Shown here: piece by piece, positions 46,640 to 58,077 of the stretch
How the letters are laid out: each line of letters begins with the position of its first letter
Position numbering within the stretch: the stretch's first letter is position 1
Assembly: GCA_023374045.1 (NCBI GenBank)
Contig: CM041777.1
Span: forward strand, 89,646,300-89,710,299
DNA length: 64,000 nucleotides
Reading direction: 5' to 3'
Source: Limonium bicolor
Lineage: Eukaryota; Streptophyta; Magnoliopsida; Caryophyllales; Plumbaginaceae
The notes under the pieces: generated by a model
What the model saw: only the letters and a program-made list of their open reading frames with translations
Told to the model about the DNA's origin: nothing
Databases searched by the model: none
Position numbers and translations under genes: made by a program

Positions 46640-48870
46640 TCATGAATGTTAGGTATTCTTCATAGGTCTTCTAAACTGCAGCAATAGCTCATCAACGTTC
46701 TGTGTGCACTCTTTATCCTGTAACGATTGGATGGAATTAAAGAAATTGAGATCTAAAACATTCAATTCTGGCGAGTCAGCAGGCTGTCATGTCAATCAAA
46801 TGTCATACCCATTTTGTGAGGCAACTCTTTGGAATTCCTCATCGTTCCAACCAACATGTGTTCTAGTGTTATCCTATTGGATGAATATAGTCTTCCCATG
46901 ATCATTTTGGTCACTTCGAATGAATTGATGGAACAATCTTTTCAATTAGAAAAGCTTGAATAGTTTCTTTGCCACCGATAAAATAGGTTTTGTTACTAAT
47001 GTTCTAGCATCTCTATTTTTGTTTCTTATGGCTGATTCTTTGATGACTAGAGGAAAGATCCCTAGCTTTCCGGAGAATACTTCATTTCCTTGATCATCAA
47101 ATTGTGGTCTTGCGATAACTGCCAAAAACATTATCTTTTCGATGAATTTTTTACTTTGACATGACCTTAAGGGCTCTTCTTCTTGTTGAAGGAGGTAGTA
47201 TGTCTTACATTTCTTTGTCATGTAAAACCACTTCTCATCGATGTGAATGACATTGTACATGTCATTGAATCTTGGCTCATGAGGAAGACTAGTAGAATCA
47301 AGCATGATATGTAAAACTGAAGTCATGCCAATTTGTTTTTTGGCTTTAAATGTGGTTTGATCGAGTTTGAGTAACGCCAAAACAAGCCCTCCTTCAAGTG
47401 TGCATGCAAAGTGACATGGTTAACGTTTGTCTTCGACTAAGAGGAACTTCAGCGATCACTAGTAGAAAAAAGTTTTTTAATGATGACGTTTAAACCACAG
47501 TTAAATGGGAAACCGTGGTTTAAAGTTTATAAACCACGGTTATGATAACAACCGTCATTTAAAATACACACCAGAGTGCATATACCACGGTTTTCGGAGA
47601 ACCGTCGTATATAGGTTACTTATATACCACGGTTTTCAGGCCAACCGTGGTATATAATACACGCCAGAGTCGATATACCACAGTTCTTGGAGAACCGTCG
47701 TATATAGGGTTTCTATATACCACGGTTTTGTTAAAACCGTCGTTTTTAGTCGTGGTCACAAAACTTTAAATGACGGTCCTTGTTAGAACCGTGGTATATA
47801 GTCTCCGCGGGAATTCAAATTTTCGCCAAAATTAACGCGGCTCTTTCTCTTTCTCTTATTATATATTTTCTCCTCACTCTTTACAACCTACACTGTCGAA
47901 CAAGGATGCTCTGCAACTCTTCTCCTTCTTCTTCTTCTTCTTCTTCTTCTGCGCCTCTGTAATTTTTTCAACCCACCGGCGAACATGCATGCTCTTCGCC
48001 ATACTGGAAAACAAGGAAACATGCTGCGCCTCTGTAATTTTTGCAAACCTAACCGGTGAACAAGGACATGCTGCGCCTCTGTAATTTTGTGCAACCCTAA
48101 CCGGCGCTTCGCCTCTCTCATTCTCTTTCACGGTAATTTTGCAACCTACCGACGAACAAGGAACATAATGTAACTTCACTAATTTTTTAGCAACCCTAAT
48201 ACACAAACAAGTAACATACATGTTCTGGCCTGTTCATTCTCTTCTGTTTGCGGAGAAATTACATTGAAGGCGGCGGCGTTTAATCGCCGGCGAACTGGGA
48301 AAAAAACACAGACTATAAACCACGGTTTTACATATAACCGTGGTTTATTGTTGATTATTATAGACTTGATACCACGGTTTTAAGTAAAACCGTCATTTAT
48401 AATGCACTATATACCACGGTTCAGACTCCCAACCGTGGTATAAAGTCAGTGAATGCTCGCGGGAGAAGGGGTCTTAAAACGGTTTCGACAAACCGTGGTT
48501 TTTTCGCTTACTTTAAACCACGGTTATGAAGCGTCGTTTATCTCAATTTGTGAATATACGACGCGAGCATAAACCACGGTTCCTAACCGTGGTATATAGG
48601 CAAAATAACCGTGGTTAAAAACATTTTTTCCACTAGTGGATGCGATCAAGGCATATTTCAACTCCTTTTCTACCATAATTTTTTGTTTTCCTGTGGGACA
48701 CATCAACACTTGTTGCACGAGTATTTTTAGCTTGTTTCCAAATCCGTTGAATGCTTCGTAACGACATCAAGAATAAAGATGCAACCTCATGTGTGGTTTA
48801 CCGCTTTAACTTTCCATTTACACTTCTCTCAAGTAAAGCATTATAAACTGCCCATCTTTTTTTTCATTTG
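46640..48870 (-). pseudogene. Mariner-like (Tc1/mariner) transposase, broken and interrupted
   Basis: Minus strand. The N-terminal HTH part lies at 48640-48870 (SLRSIQRIWKQAK; SVDVSHRKTKNYGRK), typical of plant mariner-like elements. After a CACTA insertion (47457-48638) the catalytic part continues. The open piece is 46946-47380, with the first catalytic Asp in IHIDEKWF and the conserved IEKIMFLAVIARPQFD block. Downstream, in degenerate frame, come the second Asp (IQ.DN.RTH at about 46875) and a block PADSPELNVLDL near 46770, where the third catalytic Asp appears as Glu. Several stops and shifts; inactive. Its own terminal inverted repeats were not located. Confidence 0.85.
47457..48638. mobile_element. 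Non-autonomous CACTA element inside the mariner pseudogene
   Basis: 1182 bp starting CACTAGTAGAAAAAA and ending in reverse complement CACTAGTGGAAAAAA, with a 3-bp duplication GAT (47454-47456 and 48639-48641): classic CACTA (En/Spm) signatures. About 300 bases at each end are packed with ACCACGGTT/AACCGTGGT motifs in both orientations, probably subterminal transposase-binding repeats. The centre (about 47810-48300) holds CTT-rich sequence and three to four diverged copies of a unit with TGCGCCTCTGTAATTTT. No transposase. Confidence 0.93.
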
Positions 48871-51114
48871 ATATAAGAGATAAAGAGATATGCTTCTACC
48901 ATGATTTAAGTTGGGAGGGATGTGCAAATTTATGTTGAAAGAAAAGAATTACAAAATATACGAAAAAATAAGTTTAGATACTTGCCAATAACCGTAATTA
49001 TCATAACACACAACAGAATATAGATAATATTATGGACTAAAAAAGTCCCTGAATGGTTCTGGACACATTAATAACCATTGGATTAGAACAGATAATAATA
49101 GAGGGTCCAGATAAAAATTGGTATTAATTTTAGAAGACAAAAAACAAATTTAGTATATTTTGTGGGATTTGTGGTTTTTAATACCAAACAAATTCAATCG
49201 ATACTGAATTCTTCCCCTCCTCTTCCCCCACCGGCCGTTCGTTCTCTTCACCTGACTCCATTCTTCTTGCGACAAAACACCTCTGAGATTCATTGCTACT
49301 GGATTTCTCACCATGGACCTGCGCCGAAACACCTCTCAGGTACGTTTCTACTTTGTCTTTCTTACCGTTCTCATTAGAAACCCTAACTGACAAGTCTGGT
49401 ACACATATTTGGTACCAAGATGAACAAGGAATATAACTTTTCTGTAATGAATGTTTCAGTTTTCTTGTGTCTGTGCCTCAATTAATTCAATCCTAGTATC
49501 GACGCCTCTGTATGAATAATCAAAGAACAAACTTGTACCTCAAACTCAAAAATGCAATATAGTGCTGGAAACAGCGTTGATTAAAATTGGTACCTTAAAT
49601 TGGTCTCTATTGATGCTCGTGTTGTGTTTGCACCTCTGTAGGGTTCAAATAACAAAGTTTGATGTGCTTCTGTTTTGTATCTTCTATCGCAGCTTTTGAA
49701 GTCATCGATCGCTGCCGAAACGAACAACGAACAGATTGTTGCGCTTCTGTTGGGTATCTTTTGTCGTAGCTTCTGAAGCCATCGATCGTTGCCGAGACGA
49801 ACAATGAATAGAGTTTGATGCACTTCTATTTGGTATCTTCTCTTAAAATATTGTACTCCTCTTCTACTCTATGTTGGGTAAACGTTTGCGCTTCTGTACA
49901 TTCTTCTTTATGAATTCACTTATTGTCTATGCGCATATACAAATACACAACAACAACTGATGAGTTTGATTACGCTGCTGAAACCAGTTTATTTGAAACC
50001 AAGGTATGAAATCGAATCATCCTCTTATATTTGGCGATTACAACAATTGTGAATTTTGATTTCTTTTGTCGCACCATATGAAACCAATGATTTGGGTTAA
50101 TTTCTATGCTTCAGTTCATTCTGTTCTTGTGTATGTGCCTCTGCTGAAACATCAAAGTAACTCCTGTCGTTGAAGTTCTTGCTCAGATTAGTTCATTTGA
50201 TACCAAGGTTTATATTCGAATCATCTTATTCTCTTTGGCGATTACAACATTAGAGAATTTTGATTTCTGATCTGTGCCTCTATTCATTATCTTCTTGTGT
50301 TTGCAGAGATAAATCACTGGAACACAGCATCTCGCACACCAGATTGAAGCCAGGCTTAAAATAGTACATTCTAGAATGATAATATACTCTAAGCTTTTCA
50401 ACAGGGCCAAGCAACATGAATGCTCTACGCCACTCTTCATTCTCATTTGATATGAATTGGTGAGTAGTTCTATTTATTGCAATTTACAATTACAATTTTG
50501 GTAACCTTGACAGGCAAACAAGAAACATACAAGCTGCGCCTTTTCTTCATTCTCTTGTTATGTCTGCGCCTGCATAGAGATAAAAGACTTGAACCTCTGC
50601 ATCTTGCACACCAGTTGAAGACGTAGCTGAAAAAAGATTGAAGACTAGACTATACAATGTACCAATATCTGGATGTATTAGTACCACTACCTCATTGAAT
50701 TAGCACCACGATTTCATAAACAAAATACCACAAAAATCTTATGATAGTTTTATATCCACTAACAACAAGTATTAACATAAACAATGTACCAAGTTCTTAT
50801 CAAATATACGTCGGTGTTTTCATGTGATGTGCCCTTACATGCTTCATTCATATATGTATTGTTAATTTGTGTGGTGTTTTTTTTAACACCTAAATAGTGT
50901 TGACTATGCTGTTGTATAATGCGAAACCTTATGGCACTACAATGTGTTGCAATTGTTATGCAATGAAATACCAAAAACTAAAAATTAAATATTCATGAAT
51001 TGTAACTTTGAACCATATTATAAAATATCTACAAGTTGTACTTTAAATACCTGTACGGGTGTAAATAAAAACAACTGAAAAAATAAATATTAGCGAAATA
51101 AGTTTTTGTTATAC

Positions 51115-51117
<3 letters not shown>

Positions 51118-51156
<39 letters not shown>
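51118..51156. repeat. (TA)n microsatellite
   Basis: About 19 uninterrupted TA units inside the large inverted-repeat element. Confidence 0.95.
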
Positions 51157-51160
<4 letters not shown>

Positions 51161-52129
51161 CACCACACCGTCATCAATCTAATACGAGCGAGACATCCAC
51201 AATGTACCAAATATAAATATCTTATATTTTCAATAAACACTGCCATTATTATAAATTCAAACCTTATTACACAACACCTATAAGTTGTACTTTAAATACC
51301 TTCACGAATGTAAATAAAAACCATTGTAAAAAAAATAATAAATGAAATAAGTTTATGATAAACCAATAACATACATACAAGTACACACTATCATCAATCT
51401 AATACCAACGGAACACCCACAATGTACCAAATGTAAATATCTTACATTTTCAGCAAACATCGGCATTATTATAACTTCAAACCCTATTACTCAATATAAG
51501 CGGTACTTTAAATACCTTCACGAATGTAAACAAAAACTAGTGTAAATATAATTATAAGCGTAATAAATTTATGATATACCAAAGATATATATACACTCCA
51601 AGAGTATAACTACACCGGCGCCAACATAACTAAACACAACCTATACCTCAACGAAACACCTAAGACCTGTTAAATATGTAGCTCTATACAATATTCACAA
51701 AGACATTGGTATTATTTTCTAGGACACTAGATATAATACACCGACAACAGTATACTCAAACACCACGAATCCCCTAAAGAAACACCTAGCACCTATTCAA
51801 TATGTACATATGTAAAAACACCGTCATGAACAGAGCGATACACCACAAATTCCTGATCTCCTCATCTCAATAGCACTCTTGAGCCTCCTTCTCGACTTGA
51901 TATTGTTATCACATATTAGAAGTGTAGGAACAGGTGTAACTTCGTATGTATGACCTATAAAATAAAAGAAGAAAAACAAGTGCAAAATTCAACAAACAAA
52001 GATGACATGACAACAGGTTATGATTCAAACCTACTGCACCAAAGGACGAAGCGGAATTTTTATCCTTTTTAATCTAATCATCCATCTATTTGCATAAACA
52101 TTCAAATTATGAATCAATCTTTTCATATT

Positions 52130-52650
52130 GCACTTTAAATACTTTAACCAGTTTAAACAAACACCATTCAAGAAATAATTAATAGCTATTGGTTGACGAC
52201 ATACCAAATGAATATATATATATATATAAAATACCAGGTTACCATCAGTAAAATACCAGTTCAAGAATTACATTGTACCACATATAAAAACTGATTCTAC
52301 CAGTATATTTATTACAACTTGTTAAGGCACAATTATAACATCTAAATATAAAGCGAAACTGATACATATTGCACTTTAAATACTTTAACTGGTTTGAATA
52401 AACAAAGTTGTCAAAAAAAATTAATAAATTGATGACATACCAAATATATACATATGAAATGCCAGGTTACCGTTATTAAAATACCATTGCAAGATCTACA
52501 CCGTACCACAAATAAAAACTAATATTGGCAGTATGATCTATTACAGCTTATTAAGGCACAATTATAACCTCTAACCATAAGACAAAATACCTACACATTG
52601 CACTTTAAAAACCTTAACTGGTTTAAACAAACACCATTGTCAAAACATAA
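52130..52650. repeat. Diverged tandem repeat, period about 229 bp
   Basis: Shared blocks include ATTGCACTTTAAATACTTTA near 52130, 52368 and 52597 (last copy altered), and GTACCACA.ATAAAAACT near 52275 and 52504. A related array of about 221-bp period lies at 51200-51550. Confidence 0.75.
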
Positions 52651-53119
52651 TTAATAGGCCCAATTCATAGAAAACATTTACACAAATTAAAACTTGTGGT
52701 TGTGTAATCAATTTCACAACGCTGAGATCTTTCCTTGCTTGGGTGTGCGCCTTTGTTCTTCAAACATTCATACTGTAAATTTAATTGTTACACTCTGCTT
52801 CTGTGTGCGCCTTTGTTCGGAGGCGTCTGATGCAAATACAGTTTGTTGGAGCTTCAGACGTGCAAAACCAGGTTGTTGTAGATGTGCAAATCCATTTTGC
52901 TGGAGAACTGCAAACGTGCAAATACAGTTTGCTGAAGACGATAGCAAATCCAAGTTTACTCGCATTACGTAACAGTAATATACTCCCCACAAAATCAGGA
53001 CAAAAAAACTACCTCCTAAAATAAGTTTTAATTTTCTGATTTTTTTATTATAATCTGGACCCTCCATTGATATGCCTCTTAATCGAATGGCTGTAAATTG
53101 ATCCAGAATGGTTCAGGGA

Positions 53120-53693
53120 AACCTATAAAGCCCTGAAGCGAATCCAAAGCCAATATAGGAAAGAGTTAGTTTCAATTGTGTCACCCTCCAAAACAGTAAT
53201 TCATTTAAATCAATGATTCTCTTTCACTCGGAGAACATTTAAACCAGGAGAATAAAAGTCATTTTGAAGAGCAAACTATTTTGTCTTAGTATACTATGTA
53301 TAAATAATCACCACCTCTATTATTTCCCTCCAAAATTGTAGACTTTCATTTATATTTTATATTAGAATTCTAGTCCTAAGTTTTACTCTAAATCTTTTTC
53401 ATTAGTTTTAAAATTTAAGTACATAATTTGGATATATGATATTCACGTTTTTAATTCGAGGTGGGTTTATAATAGTGTAGAAGTGTAGAAGAACTTCTTT
53501 TTTTAGCTGAAAAGAAAATTAGAAATATTAGTAGTTCCCATAAAAAAAGGAAAAAATATAATCTGAAAATTAAAATAGTAATCATTATTTTGACAGCTAC
53601 AAAATAGGATGATTTTGGTCTATCACAATTCTTCTTAATATTTGTGCACCTCACTTAAAACGACTGATAAAAATGAATGGGAGAGTACATAGT
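53120..53693. other. Unassigned AT-rich stretch with a Stowaway-like end
   Basis: No gene. The last part (about 53590-53690) resembles, in reverse complement, a Stowaway MITE end, reading TACTCTCCCATTCATTTTTA. No matching left end was found. Confidence 0.4.
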
Positions 53694-55790
53694 ATTTTTT
53701 TTTTTTTAAAAAAGATAGATGCTTATATTAAATATTACAAAAGTGTTCGTACATGATCTGGAAACTCTGATGGTTTCCAGCAAATTGTAGACAGTTGAGA
53801 TTTTCAGCTATATTGCTAGGTTATGAGATGAAAAATGTTTAGTGCGTGGAATATGAAACCACTGAACTTCAGTGAAAGGCCCTAGATCAGAGAGAATTTG
53901 GTGGATGATGTCTTTTGTTTGATGCTCCAAAGAGATTGCAACCCTTGCTGAGATGTAATCAATTAGACCCTTGCAAGTACACAAGAAACGCACATGCTAG
54001 TAACCCATTTCCTTGGCCGTTTGAATGCAGAAAAGGAGTGCCATAGCCTCGACGTGAATGGGAATATGATCACCCATGCTCCCACTACTCTGTATATCAG
54101 ACTTTCCCTTGCCTTGTTGCTACAAATGCTTTGCCAAAATGACAATGTTGATCTGCATTTTCATCCGCTGCCACCTCTAGCCAATAGTTATTGGTAGATC
54201 GATGTGTGGCAAGAGCGGCAGAAGATGCACCAGTAGATACGGTCATACAGTTGAGCAAGTAACTGTCTGTTTGACACCTACCCCATGCATAATTTTTAGC
54301 ATGATTATGAGTTACCTGGCAACGTGTAAACTAGAGACGCCAAAGCAAAGATGTTATTGCCGCTGTTCCTTGAATGGTAGAATTTAAGCATGTTGTGAGG
54401 TACCAGTCCAAAAAGGATGCATCTATGTTTAACTTCATTGGTAAGGGGATACGAAGTTGATGCCAATAAGTGTCGACCTGTGGCAATGAACAAAAACATG
54501 CACCATAGTCTCACAATCTCCACTGAAAAGGCAGGCTGCGTTAGTGGTCAGGTGCAGTCGGTCGTGAATAGCTGCTTTACATGGGAGTGTACCATGCAAG
54601 ATCTTCCAGCCAAACAAACGCACCCATGGCGGAATATCACACTTCCATAATCATTTCGCTACCTGTCCTAAGGTGGAGGATGTTGACGTACCTGCATCTG
54701 TGGCTTTAGAAAGCTGTAAGTTCACATAATATGTCGTTTTGACTGAGTATTGTCCTGAGGAGGTAAGTCCCCAATACCAAGTGTCAACGTGATCATCTGT
54801 AGTAGGTAACTGTTGTCTCAAAATGGCTGAAACATCCTGTGGGACAAACCATTGTTGTAGAAGCAGCAAATTCCTTGAAGTTAGGGAGCTTAGAAGATCT
54901 GCAATGAGACCCCGTAGCTGTACTTGTTGTGGCAATTTCCAAAGGTAAGGCTTGCCCCCTGCTTGTCTGTAATCCATCTCTCGTTAATGCTAGTGGACTG
55001 ACCATTGATTATATGCTTAAGGCTTCCAAATTCAATAAGGTCACGAACACTCAGAAGAGCTCTCCAAATAGGACTTTAGGTAGCATGAGGGTGAAATTGC
55101 ATTAGACTTTCAGTGGTGAGATATCGAGCTGTATATATGTTTGAGAGCATAGAGGTAGGATTGGTTAAGATTTGCCACAATTGCTTCGCGAGCAAAACCC
55201 AGTTAAAACTGCGTAGATCTCTAAATCCTAAACCACCCGAGCTCAAATCATCACATAGAGCAAACCACTTAGGCTCCATTCTCAACATCGATAGGGCCCA
55301 CTAGATTATGTCGGAAAAGAGAAACGCTACTATGAGCAGCATCTGATTTAATCTGCATCGTTAAAACAATGGGTACTAACAATAATCTGCAACTCTCATG
55401 TTAAGCTTCATTGAGAACGACCCCTTAGTCCAGAGAATTGTTGACTTCATTGATGTGTCACCCTATCAAAACCGCGCTACAAGGTTCTTTATCTGTGATA
55501 GGAGTTTCTTTGGAATATCAATAATAGACATGACATAAGTCGGTACTACATGAAATACATACTTGATTAGAAGTGCTCTACCAGCCTGTGAAACCTAAGG
55601 ATTCCCACTCTGAATGTGCTCGGCTATTCTATCTTTGGAAGTGAAAACAGTTGTATGATTCCATATGTCACATAGAGGCGCAATCTTGGTTGCAAGCGTT
55701 GCAGTGCGAATTTTTGCTTCATTGACACGAAACAACAGATGTAGGAGTATAAACTTGGTAGTAAATGACTAACTATCGATTGATTTGGAA
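53694..55790 (-). mobile_element. 5'-truncated LINE (third copy), minus strand
   Basis: The 3' poly(A) is seen as a T-run at 53694-53707. Reading on the minus strand from about 55780: the end of the RT (SQAGRALLIKYVF; PTYVMSIIDIPKKLL near 55480-55600), then GGLGFRDLRSFNWVLLAKQLW (55076-55288), the linker (54651-54977), a zf-RVT piece (LFGWKILHGTLPCKAAI, 54435-54623) and RNase H fragments (53808-54145). Endonuclease and most of the RT are missing, as usual after incomplete target-primed reverse transcription. Many frame breaks. It is a different lineage from the other two LINEs judging by the linker. Confidence 0.82.
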
Positions 55791-56011
55791 ATTCGAATCA
55801 TATTTTCTGTACAGCTTTAAAACGACTGAGGTAAGATTGGATTGGAGTTTGGGGATGATAGGCAAGGTAGTAGTGTCACTCAAGTAGTGCAAGCAAGTAA
55901 GCGTGGATGTGCACTCCATCGCGTCTACTGTTACGGACTAGCAAGCCTAGCCAGATTCGCTCGGTAGCCTTTCACAGGAAAAATGAAAGGCAAAATACAA
56001 TAAATCGAGTC
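55791..56011. other. Short unassigned stretch between LINE and SINE
   Basis: No feature recognised. Confidence 0.4.
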
Positions 56012-56025
56012 CAATGGCCCACGTG

Positions 56026-56148
56026 TTTTTTTTTTTTGATAAGTGGCTGAAAATGAACCTTTCTCGTGATACGGTAGTGGTGAGTTTTGAACCCAAGACC
56101 TTTGGTCATAGATACCACTTCACTACCGACCAAGCCACGGGAGCTTGG
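56026..56148 (-). mobile_element. tRNA-derived SINE with intact target duplication
   Basis: On the minus strand: an RNA polymerase III A-box-like GTGGCTTGGTCGGTAGTG, a B-box-like GGTTCAAAACTC about 45 bases later, and a 3' A-run (T-run 56026-56037). It is flanked by CAATGGCCCACGTG (56012-56025 and 56149-56162), a perfect duplication of 14 bases or more. The body is only about 110 bp. It lies about 450 bp upstream of the next host gene. Confidence 0.9.
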
Positions 56149-56602
56149 CAATGGCCCACGTGTTTCTATCTGCACGTCTTGTCATCTTGTTTGTATTAGC
56201 CTCAAAGAAGACAAATGAGCTAATATTTTTTTACGAATGGATGAACGGGATCCTTTGGTGCCTCCGTGCAACTTAAACTTTTATCCAAATATTAATCCAC
56301 AGTTCTAAAAAAAAAAAAATCACTTACAATTTACAAAGTTGTGTGGATTCGACCTCGTCGTGAATGGATATAAATTAAAACGAGCTCCAACCCAAGCCAC
56401 AAATCCAACCAAAACAAAATGGTAAGCGCAACCCCCAGAGCAACAGAAACAGCCCCCAGAGGCCAGAGCAGAGACTGTGGCTTCTGTTTCTTCTCCTTCC
56501 CGATCACTCTCGTCAAGTCTAGTCTAGTATCGTCCACGTAAACCCAAAAACCTTCATTCTTTCAATTCAAACCTCACTAGTCACTCCACTCCCTTCCGTG
56601 AA

Positions 56603-57868
56603 TTGCCATCAGAAACAGAAAAGGCGAGCCAGAGGACCTCCGAACCTTTATTAAGGATGCAATCGGCTCCCAAACCCTATTCCAGCCCGGGTCGGCCGAA
56701 CAAGTTTCCAGCGCCATTGATGAGACTATTGCGAAGCAATAATGCGGTCGGGATGAGCAGGGGAAGGTCAAGGTCGAGCCGCCGAAGACCTCTTTTCCTA
56801 CGTAGGAAGAAGAACTCGAACACGACCCAGCAAGATCAAGAGCCTTCCTCTCCCAAAGTCACCTGCATCGGCCAAGTTCGTGTCCGGCGATCAGCCTCCA
56901 AACGTCCCAACAAACCCCGTTCCAAACGCTCTGTCAACGGATTTTCCGGGGATGACGACCGCGGATGTTGCTGCTCTTCCTGCTTTCCTGGAAAATCAAG
57001 GCCGCTCTGCTCTCGTCCATGGGCTCGACTGAGCCTTCGCCGACCCGGCTGGTGGACGTGTCCACGGCAACCTACTTCTTGGCCCAAATGGGGTTCTTTC
57101 CTCTACTGTGGTAGCAATTGGATCAGGCCCCGGAAAAACATCTCTCAACGGGTCGGGTCTAGCGTTGAGAAGAAGGAAATGGGAAAAGAGGAAGGCGAGA
57201 ACAGGAACAAAGAAGCAGAGAATAAGGTCAAAGGATTTGCGGCCTCCGGCGGGAATCGAGCAAGAACAGTGGAAAACATATTCGAGTCTGAGGAGGAAGA
57301 GGATGATACAATTACTACACCGCCGCCCAAGAACGCGCTGCTACTTACAAGGTGTAAGTCGGCTCCGTACCGATCGACTTCGCTGGCGGTAAGATTTTGG
57401 GGGTCGCCGCCTATGTTGTCGGAGGAGAAGAATGGAGAAGACGAAGCGGTGAAGAAATCAAGGGAACAACAGTACGACGACAGAGAAAGTGGCACCGTGG
57501 AGGCCGCGGCTTCTTCTTCAGCCTTGCGAAGCGAGCCAATTTGCTGCAGGGATTTGTCGACGGAGGAATCGAGGGCTGATGACGACCGAGGGGTGGGGAA
57601 TTCTCGGTTTCCCGAAGGAGAAGAAGCGGAATGTGACGGAGGTTCTGGTAAAAATTTAGGGGTAAGGGAAGAGGGGAACAAAGAAGCACAGGAAAAGGCC
57701 ACAACGACAGTTAAAGCGCAACCAGTGTCCTTAGGAGGAGGGAAAGAGAGCGAGGTGGTTGGAAGACCAATGTTGTTGATCTGCAAATCAGTGCCACCGA
57801 GAAGTGGGTTGAAAGGAATGGAGCTGATGAAAGTTTCCGACATTGTTCGGGGAAATTCAAAGGTCTGA
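56603..57868 (+). CDS. Basic Ser/Arg-rich plant protein of unknown function
   Basis: One open frame of 421 codons with no ATG in its first 18 codons. The first ATG is 56657 (MQSAPKPYSSPGRP), but the preceding SQRTSEPLLR is part of the family's conserved N-terminus, so translation may start at the TTG at 56603 or a mutated start codon. Conserved blocks seen: APLMRLLRSNNAV, SPKVTCIGQVRVRR (about residues 84-97), a Cys-rich CCCSSCFPGK segment, an acidic EEEEDD stretch and NALLLTRCKSAPYRSTSLAVRFWGSPP near residues 246-271, with a second short CKS block near the C-terminus. These mark a plant family often labelled serine/arginine repetitive matrix-like; its function is unknown to me. No signal peptide or membrane span. 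GC content is well above the surroundings. An antisense 232-codon frame is a shadow. Confidence 0.8.
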   Translation: MPSETEKASQRTSEPLLRMQSAPKPYSSPGRPNKFPAPLMRLLRSNNAVGMSRGRSRSSRRRPLFLRRKKNSNTTQQDQEPSSPKVTCIGQVRVRRSASKRPNKPRSKRSVNGFSGDDDRGCCCSSCFPGKSRPLCSRPWARLSLRRPGWWTCPRQPTSWPKWGSFLYCGSNWIRPRKNISQRVGSSVEKKEMGKEEGENRNKEAENKVKGFAASGGNRARTVENIFESEEEEDDTITTPPPKNALLLTRCKSAPYRSTSLAVRFWGSPPMLSEEKNGEDEAVKKSREQQYDDRESGTVEAAASSSALRSEPICCRDLSTEESRADDDRGVGNSRFPEGEEAECDGGSGKNLGVREEGNKEAQEKATTTVKAQPVSLGGGKESEVVGRPMLLICKSVPPRSGLKGMELMKVSDIVRGNSKV

Positions 57869-58077
57869 AGAAGAAGGTTTCTTCGTCCAGAAAAATCATG
57901 GACCCATTTTCCCCACTTTCCAAAACAAACACACTTCCAGTTTGATCTTCTTCTATGACAAATCTTTTTTTTTTCTTGCTTTTCAGGTTTTGGTTCTGTC
58001 TTATTATTAGGTAGATATCTTTGTCTGATGCGCCGTTGTGAGCATGGCGCAGTAATTCACAAAATTGCACTCATATG

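Larger units (their letters stand above)
49046..53119. mobile_element. Large (about 4.1 kb) non-autonomous element with terminal inverted repeats
   Basis: Left end TCCCTGAATGGTTCTGGACA; right end, reverse complement, TCCCTGAACCATTCTGGATC. Similarity continues through AGAGGGTCCAGAT/GGAGGGTCCAGAT and beyond, about 130 bases in. The interior has no transposase but many diverged tandem units: GATCG(C/T)TGCCGA..ACGAACAA(C/T)GAA units on the left (49620-49820), about 221-bp units at 51200-51550 and about 229-bp units at 52130-52650. Target duplication was not resolved, so the superfamily (perhaps Mutator) is open. Confidence 0.65.

Noticed and set aside
47874..48221. Minus-strand ORFs with poly-Lys/Arg runs
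   Set aside because: They are translations of a CTT/TTC microsatellite inside the CACTA element.
49046..53119. Helitron interpretation of the large element (it begins with TC)
   Set aside because: The two ends are inverted repeats of each other, and no CTRR end with a hairpin was seen.
56100..56148. Possible tRNA gene
   Set aside because: A and B boxes are present but no cloverleaf; the 3' A-run and target duplication make it a SINE.
57145..57843. 232-codon minus-strand ORF opposite the Ser/Arg-rich gene
   Set aside because: Serine/proline-rich shadow of a GA-rich coding strand; the plus strand holds the conserved family blocks.
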